DNA of 12,281 bases from Candidatus Sulfopaludibacter sp. SbA3 (GTDB taxonomy: Bacteria; Acidobacteriota; Terriglobia; 20CM-2-55-15): assembly GCA_945861845.1 (NCBI GenBank), contig CAMAWS010000045.1:1-12281 (forward strand), given 5' to 3'. The number at the start of each line of letters is the position of its first letter. The stretch's first letter is position 1. Below, in pieces: positions 7,631-12,281 of the stretch. The notes beneath the pieces were generated by a model. It saw only the letters and a list, made by a program, of their open reading frames with translations. It was not told the origin of the DNA and ran no database searches. The translations under genes and the position numbers were made by a program.

Positions 7631-9886
7631 ATGCACTTCAGAGAGTTGCTGCCGCTCAGTGTTTTCCTTGTAGTCGTTAATGCCGGCGGAGAATTGTATA
7701 GCCAGGAGCAGGGGCATGGGTCCGATCCGTTTCATCCAAGGACGACGGTCGTCGTTACGGCCACAAGATCCGAAATTGAGTTGGACAAATCGCCCGTATC
7801 CACAAATGTACTGACTGAAAAGGAGCTCGCATCACGGCCGTTGCAGACGCTCGACCAGCATCTCGGACTGATGGAAGGGTTGTACGCGCATCGGACACAG
7901 GGACCGTCGGCGACGGATTCCCATGTCTCGCTGCGGGGATTCAATGGCAGCAGCCGCACGCTGGTTCTTCTGGACGGTCATCCGATCAACGATTCCTACG
8001 CAAACAGCGTTAACTGGACGGCGCTGCCGGTCAGCGAGGTGCAAAGCGTTGAGGTTGCCCGAGGCCCGTCATCCTCTCTTTATGGCGGGAATGCTCTCGG
8101 CGGCGTCATCAACATCGTCACCCGGCCGGCGGAAAAGCGCGAATTCGAGTTCAGCGGACAATACGGCCGCTACAACTCCGGGAACTACTCCGCCCGGTAT
8201 AGCGACAGGCTGTTCCAACGGCTCGGCCTCTCATTGGGATATCAACGATTTCGGACCGAGGGTTACAACAGCCGCGTCACGACGAGCACGCCTGCGGCGG
8301 CCACGGCGACGGGCATTCCCGTGTACGGCGCGATCCCCACGACGACTAGCCAGGGCGCCGCTTCCGCCATCATCGGACGGGGCGGATTGAATTGGCTTAA
8401 CAAGCAATCGTACCGCGCGAAGGGCGACTATGCGCTGAGCAACTCGACGTTCGTCTCGGCTCAATACATCCGGCAGGAGTATGGATACGGTTTCACCGAT
8501 TATCGAAGCGATTTGAGAGACGCATCGGGCAACGTTGTCGATAACGGCACGCTGCTGTTCGCCAACCCGGCTACAGGAACCGTGCAGCGGCTCACGATTA
8601 CCCCCACGAGTTTCCTTCAGGGACCGGGCGAACAGAAGTCCCACTTCTACAGCGCAACTCTTCAGCACGGAATTTCGGGCGGACGAACCATTCGGCTGGA
8701 TGGCAGTCTCTATCACATTCCCACCTACCAGTTTCGGTCGGCCTCCGCCGGCTCGAACACCGTTCAGGGACCGGGTACTGTGACGGGAGGCGAGCGGCGC
8801 GGTTATCATGCCAACGTTCAATACAAGGCCGGGCCTCCGCGGCACGCGCTCATTATCGGAGCGGAAACCCGTCATGACATGGCGGCGAACGCAAGCTTCA
8901 CCCTGGCAAACTGGCAGGTCAAAGGCAGCCGGCTCGGTCAAACTTTCTTCGCGATCGGCCGAAGCTTCAACCAGAGCGCCTACATCCAGGATCAATATTC
9001 GATCAATGACCAGATAAGCCTCACTTTTGGCGGACGCTACGATTACTGGAAGACCTATGACGGCCAGAGCAACAGCTTCATCGCACTCAGCCCCCAAACG
9101 CTCTATCCGGAGCGTTCGAGCAACAAGTTCAGCGGAAAAGTGGCGATTGCCTACGGCCTGCCTGGCGATTTGAATCTGCGCGCGAGCGTCGGCACGGCAT
9201 TCCGCAACCCTAACGTCTTTGACCTGTACGCAACGTCGGTGAGCGGGGGCGTTACGATCTTCCGCTCCAATCCGGCCCTGACGCCGGAGAACACAAAGAG
9301 TTGGGAAGTGGGAGTCCGGAAGAGGCTTGCCGAGCGAACGGATTTCGACGTGGCCTATTACGAGAATCACATCACCGATCTCATTTACCGGCAGACCGAC
9401 TTCGCGGCAGACCCGTCGGGTAACGTGCGCGTCAACGTGAACGCGGGCGGCGGAAGGACCCGCGGCGTGGAAGTTGCTTTTCGGCACGAGCTGATTACTG
9501 GCCTGCAATTCCGTTCCAGTTACACGTATACCGACGCGAGAATTACCGAGAACGATGCGAGTCCGGCAACGGTCGGCAAGCGCGTCACTTTTGTTCCGGA
9601 ACACATGGCTTCAGGACAATTTCTCTATATCCGCGACAAGTGGACCGGCTCACTGGCCGGCAGATACTCGGGTGGACTGTTCGGCACCGACACCAACCTC
9701 GACGTGAGGAAGGGAGTGCCCGGTGCTTACGATCCCTTTTTCTCGATGGATGCAATGGTCGGATACACCGTGGACTCGAGGACACAGGTATTCGTTTCGG
9801 GCGAAAACATTCTCAATCGCCGCTACTACAGCTTCTATTTATCGCCAGGCCGGACTCTCTATGTGGGATTGAGAATCCGCATATGA
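7631..9886 (+). CDS. TonB-dependent outer membrane receptor (metal-chelate / heme / corrinoid type)
   Basis: This 751-residue outer-membrane receptor imports a scarce ligand using proton-motive force passed on by TonB. The N-terminus is a signal peptide (about 1-24). A TonB-box-like segment, RTTVVVTATRS, is at 37-47, and the plug spans about 48-168 with RGFNGSSRTLVLLDGHPIND and VEVARGPSSSLYGGNALGGV. The 22-strand barrel follows and ends in RTLYVGLRIRI, with a typical penultimate-strand motif SGENILNRRYYS. A FRAP/NPNL-like pair, FRNPN (524-528) and NPALTPE (547-553), occurs as in HmuR/BtuB-like receptors, but no His lies between them. GGGGGAA directly before the ATG is the ribosome binding site. 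The stop overlaps the next start (ATGA at 9883). Context with a CobN-family protein points to heme, corrinoid or a metal chelate as ligand; sequence alone does not decide. Confidence 0.94.
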   Translation: MHFRELLPLSVFLVVVNAGGELYSQEQGHGSDPFHPRTTVVVTATRSEIELDKSPVSTNVLTEKELASRPLQTLDQHLGLMEGLYAHRTQGPSATDSHVSLRGFNGSSRTLVLLDGHPINDSYANSVNWTALPVSEVQSVEVARGPSSSLYGGNALGGVINIVTRPAEKREFEFSGQYGRYNSGNYSARYSDRLFQRLGLSLGYQRFRTEGYNSRVTTSTPAAATATGIPVYGAIPTTTSQGAASAIIGRGGLNWLNKQSYRAKGDYALSNSTFVSAQYIRQEYGYGFTDYRSDLRDASGNVVDNGTLLFANPATGTVQRLTITPTSFLQGPGEQKSHFYSATLQHGISGGRTIRLDGSLYHIPTYQFRSASAGSNTVQGPGTVTGGERRGYHANVQYKAGPPRHALIIGAETRHDMAANASFTLANWQVKGSRLGQTFFAIGRSFNQSAYIQDQYSINDQISLTFGGRYDYWKTYDGQSNSFIALSPQTLYPERSSNKFSGKVAIAYGLPGDLNLRASVGTAFRNPNVFDLYATSVSGGVTIFRSNPALTPENTKSWEVGVRKRLAERTDFDVAYYENHITDLIYRQTDFAADPSGNVRVNVNAGGGRTRGVEVAFRHELITGLQFRSSYTYTDARITENDASPATVGKRVTFVPEHMASGQFLYIRDKWTGSLAGRYSGGLFGTDTNLDVRKGVPGAYDPFFSMDAMVGYTVDSRTQVFVSGENILNRRYYSFYLSPGRTLYVGLRIRI

Positions 9887-10470
9887 ACAGCCCGCTTTTC
9901 ACCGCGCTCCTGATGCTCTGCGGCTTAGGGGCAGTGACGTTTGCGGCAAAGGCAGCCCGCAGGCGCGAGGTATTTCCCGGGCTTGCGCTGGCGCTCGCGA
10001 TACCGGCGTCCGGCATTCCGCCAGAAGCGATTCCGGACGCAAGATGGATCGGGTCCATCGCAGCCGCAGTCGCGGCAATAGAAATTTTCAGGCCGAACGC
10101 GCGTTGGATCGCATCGCTCTGTGGCGGCGCGCTTGCGGGCCTGCTTGGCCTGCTTCTTCAGGCTCAGGGACTGCCGTTTCCGGTCGGGGTTCTGCTGGCC
10201 GTTGCGGTGCCGTCCGTCGCGGCGTACTTCTCCCTGCGCCGGACCGGGTTCGCGCCTGAGGCGCTGCGCCAGGAGGCAATGCTCGCAACGCTGGCGCTGG
10301 GCGTGGCAGTGGCCGTCATTCCCGGCGTAACCTCGGGCTGGCAGTCGGCGCTCGCGTTGAATCGTGACGAAGTAAGCAGCTCGAATCATATAATTGCGAA
10401 CTGGGTGTTTCTCCTGGGCGCGGCTTCGGTGGCGCTCGGCGGACTGTACTCTCTCTTGAGGCGCCGATGA
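9883..10470 (+). CDS. Multi-pass inner membrane protein of unknown function in the receptor operon
   Basis: I do not recognise this 195-residue protein with certainty. It is very rich in Ala, Leu, Gly and Val with about six or seven hydrophobic segments: roughly 4-20, 32-46, 56-71, 76-94, 97-115, 130-150 and 170-190. It ends in a basic tail (LLRRR), so it is an integral inner-membrane protein. The start is fixed by an ATGA overlap with the receptor stop; its own stop overlaps the next ATG the same way, so three genes are translationally chained. Position between a TonB receptor and an ExbB-family channel suggests a role in inner-membrane transport or assembly of the same uptake system. Archaeal and bacterial neighbourhoods of this kind can carry a DUF2162-type membrane protein, but I cannot confirm that match. 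Confidence 0.82.
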   Translation: MNSPLFTALLMLCGLGAVTFAAKAARRREVFPGLALALAIPASGIPPEAIPDARWIGSIAAAVAAIEIFRPNARWIASLCGGALAGLLGLLLQAQGLPFPVGVLLAVAVPSVAAYFSLRRTGFAPEALRQEAMLATLALGVAVAVIPGVTSGWQSALALNRDEVSSSNHIIANWVFLLGAASVALGGLYSLLRRR

Positions 10471-11084
10471 CGTTGCTGGAAATTCTGGAAAATGGACTCT
10501 TCGCGCTCGGACAGGTGCTGCGGTTCCCTGTCATGGGCCTCCTCTAAGTATGCGTGGCAAGCGCGCTATTCATGGCCGGCAGCTGCCTGGTCGAGTTCCT
10601 TTCCCGGCAGCGCGAACGCCATGGATTCGACTTGAATCGCTGGCTGCTGGGCGGTCCCGTCCTGGATTCGACCGCCGAATGAAAGAAGGCATTGCCGGCG
10701 GAGCTGCGTGGGCTCCTGCTGGAGGTTGAGCAGGGGAAAGACAACCTCGGAGACGGCGGCGTCGAGCATACCGTCATGAAACGTGAAGAGAGTGTCCGAA
10801 GCACAGTCAATCCTTCGCGTACCCTGGTCAAAGTCGGGCCGAGCCTCGGACTTCTGGGAACGCTGATCCCCATGGGTACGTCGCTGGCCTCTTTGGCGGC
10901 GGGAAACCTGGAGGCGATGGCGGGCCAAATGATAGTCGCCTTCACGACAACAATCATCGGGCTCGCCTGCGGCACAATGGCATACATCGTCGCCGTGGTA
11001 CGGCAGGGCTGGGTCAACCAGACAATTCGCGAACAGCGGTACCTGGCGGAACGAATCGCCAGCGAGCTGGCGCGTGGAGCGTAA
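10467..11084 (+). pseudogene. MotA/TolQ/ExbB-family proton channel gene with two in-frame stops
   Basis: One reading frame of 205 codons runs from ATG at 10467 (ATGA overlap with the preceding gene) to TAA at 11082, but TAA (codon 27, 10545-10547) and TGA (codon 72, 10680-10682) interrupt it. Read through, it is full length for the family. A hydrophobic helix spans about 20-45, with the first stop inside it. A cytoplasmic stretch follows, then the signature GPSLGLLGTLIPMG (124-137) and the last helix with AFTTTIIGLACGTMAYIVAV (158-177). ExbB/TolQ/MotA proteins form the proton-conducting stator that powers TonB, Tol or flagellar work. No frameshift or deletion is seen and the motifs after each stop look intact, so inactivation is recent, or a base-call error, or the stops are read through. 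A weak restart at TTG 10692 would give a 130-residue C-terminal piece keeping the last two helices. Confidence 0.85.
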
Positions 11085-11089
11085 CAGAC

Positions 11090-11452
11090 ATGGGCAGGTT
11101 CCTGCATTTGTCCGCACCGGAAGAACCGCCAGAGGAAGATCCTCTTGCGGGAGTTGCCAATCTTTTCGACGTGTCGGTGGTGTTCATCGTTGGCCTGATG
11201 ATCACGTTGTTTTCGGTTTATCGGATGGGGGACCTCGTCGATAAAAACAGCGAGGTCACCATGGTCAAGACGAATGCCCAGGGCGAGCAATAGATCATCG
11301 TGAAAAAAGGCACAACGATCACGGCCTACAAGGTCACAGGCAAGACGATGGCGGGCGAAGGCGAACGCCTGGGTACGGCGTACCGTCTGGCGAATGGCCA
11401 GGTCATCTATGTGCCTGACGGTCCGGGAGAGAACGATGCAAACAAGGACTGA
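11090..11452 (+). pseudogene. DUF2149-type ExbD-like protein gene with an in-frame amber stop
   Basis: The frame runs 120 codons from ATG 11090 to TGA 11450-11452, interrupted by TAG at codon 68 (11291-11293). Residues 1-22 are acidic and Pro-rich (SAPEEPPEEDP). A single membrane helix spans about 26-44 (FDVSVVFIVGLMITLFSVY). A soluble C-terminal domain follows, with IIVKKG and GEGERLGTAYRLANGQVIYV after the stop; that last motif is what I recall as typical of DUF2149. Asp27 at the start of the helix matches the essential Asp of ExbD/TolR, so I infer an ExbD-like partner for the ExbB-family protein encoded 5 bp upstream. GGAG at 11076-11079 is a plausible ribosome binding site. Without readthrough, a 67-residue product would keep the helix but lose the conserved domain. 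The function of DUF2149 is not established. Confidence 0.8.
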
Positions 11453-11456
11453 AAAA

Positions 11457-12281
11457 ATGCGGATTTTCCGGGGTCTCTCTTTGTTTCTGTTGCTGTGCGT
11501 ACTGACGCCGTCAATACTCGCCGCCGAACCTGTACACCTTGCATTCGTTTATTCCGACGGGAACATCCCCGGAACAGTACGCGCGTTCAAGGCGCTGCTG
11601 GCGGAAAGGCCCGACCTGAAGGGGCAGGTCTCCATCAGCTTTCTGACGGAGTCCATGTTCGACGATGTGAATCCAGCCGACATCACGCGGGCCGACGTCC
11701 TGCTGCTGGACATCATGAACCAGCAGATGCTGGAGCGCTTCAACGAGAAGCACAAGATCGACATCATCAAGGCCGTTCGCTCGCATGGGGGCAAAGTCCT
11801 GGCCATTGGACAGGGCCTGGTTCCGAAAGAGAAGTACATCGAACAGGGCGCCCTCTGGGAAGACCTGCCCCGGGCGTACTGGACGTATTCGGGTTTCGCA
11901 AACCGGCTGGCTCTCATGAAGTATGGCTTCAGGGAAGGCGGCGTCTCCGGCCTGACACTGCCCGATCCTCAACCCAGCCTGGATTTCGGTTACTACTACT
12001 CTGATGGCAACACCGGCCGCGTGTTTGCCAGCTGGGAGCAGTTCGATTCATGGCGGCAGGCAAACGGCAAACGCAAGCCCGGAGCTTTACGCGTCGCGAT
12101 TGGGTTCTACAAAGCGGCCTATTATGGCGGCGAGACCGACCTGCTTGATGCGCTCATTGCGGAAATCGAGAAGCAGGGCGCGGAAGCGATTCCTGTGTTC
12201 GGCTATCCCGGCGGCATCGCCTTCGAACGATTGTTGATCGACTCCGAGGGACGCCGGCGCGCGGATGCCGGTCTCGGCTTC
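11457..12281 (+). CDS. Exported CobN/HmuS-like chelatase-family protein, N-terminal part
   Basis: The frame is open for 275 codons to the window edge; CobN/ChlH-family proteins usually exceed 1000 residues, so most of it lies outside. Residues 1-23 form a Sec signal peptide (MRIFRGLSLFLLLCVLTPSI, then LAAEP), unlike cytoplasmic CobN of cobalamin synthesis, so it acts in the periplasm or at the membrane. The rest matches the N-terminal CobN/BchH region in style: HLAFVYSDGNIPGTVRAFKA, DVLLLDIMNQQMLERF and GALRVAIGFYKAAYYGGETD. CobN inserts cobalt into a corrin. The related HmuS of Bacteroidota hmu operons works on heme, and I recall a proposed iron-removing reaction. AAGGA at 11444-11448 supports this start; an in-frame ATG at 11436 behind GGGAGAG would add seven residues. 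The metal, ligand and direction of reaction here are unknown. Confidence 0.88.
   Translation, partial: MRIFRGLSLFLLLCVLTPSILAAEPVHLAFVYSDGNIPGTVRAFKALLAERPDLKGQVSISFLTESMFDDVNPADITRADVLLLDIMNQQMLERFNEKHKIDIIKAVRSHGGKVLAIGQGLVPKEKYIEQGALWEDLPRAYWTYSGFANRLALMKYGFREGGVSGLTLPDPQPSLDFGYYYSDGNTGRVFASWEQFDSWRQANGKRKPGALRVAIGFYKAAYYGGETDLLDALIAEIEKQGAEAIPVFGYPGGIAFERLLIDSEGRRRADAGLGF

Noticed and set aside
8231..9604. Long minus-strand open frame of 457 codons
   Set aside because: It is antisense to the TonB receptor, with low-complexity composition and no recognisable motifs; the receptor frame is clearly real.
10680..10682. TGA as a selenocysteine codon
   Set aside because: No SECIS-like hairpin is evident after it, the family is not known for selenocysteine, and a TAA in the same gene would remain unexplained.

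Overview
The window reads as a GC-rich Gram-negative chromosome. It carries a TonB-dependent receptor, an RND efflux pump with a lipoprotein adaptor, Shine-Dalgarno starts and tight ATGA gene overlaps. The leftmost gene combines CHRD repeats with a C-terminal module of a style I associate with Acidobacteriota (Solibacter/Bryobacter-like lineages). That assignment is an impression from protein style and has not been tested.

Layout. (1) 1-2064, minus strand: a secreted protein with four tandem CHRD domains, cut by the left window edge. (2) 2065-2232: divergent intergenic region. (3) 2233-6766, plus strand: a compact three-gene operon with an RND adaptor lipoprotein, an HAE1-type RND pump and an 80-residue helix-turn-helix protein. 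Both junctions have 2-nt gaps, and no outer-membrane channel gene is present. (4) 6832-7439, minus strand: a VapBC-type toxin-antitoxin pair whose promoter overlaps two GATATC boxes, a likely autoregulatory operator. (5) 7631-12281, plus strand: an operon for a TonB-dependent receptor, a multi-pass membrane protein, a MotA/TolQ/ExbB-family proton channel, a DUF2149-type protein and an exported CobN/HmuS-like chelatase cut by the right edge.

The last operon is the most interesting part. Receptor, ExbB-like channel, DUF2149 protein and exported CobN-family protein together suggest uptake of a metal-tetrapyrrole or other metal chelate across the outer membrane, with its own proton-driven energizer. 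The gene set resembles Bacteroidota hmu-type heme operons. The DUF2149 protein has an Asp at the start of its single membrane segment, as ExbD/TolR do, so it may be the ExbD-like partner.

The two energizer genes are interrupted by three in-frame stop codons, one of each type (TAA at 10545, TGA at 10680, TAG at 11291). There is no frameshift, and the reading frame and family motifs continue intact after each stop. Recent inactivation, base-call or assembly error, or readthrough are all possible. The flanking receptor, membrane protein and chelatase genes are open. No tRNA, rRNA, CRISPR array or insertion sequence was seen.
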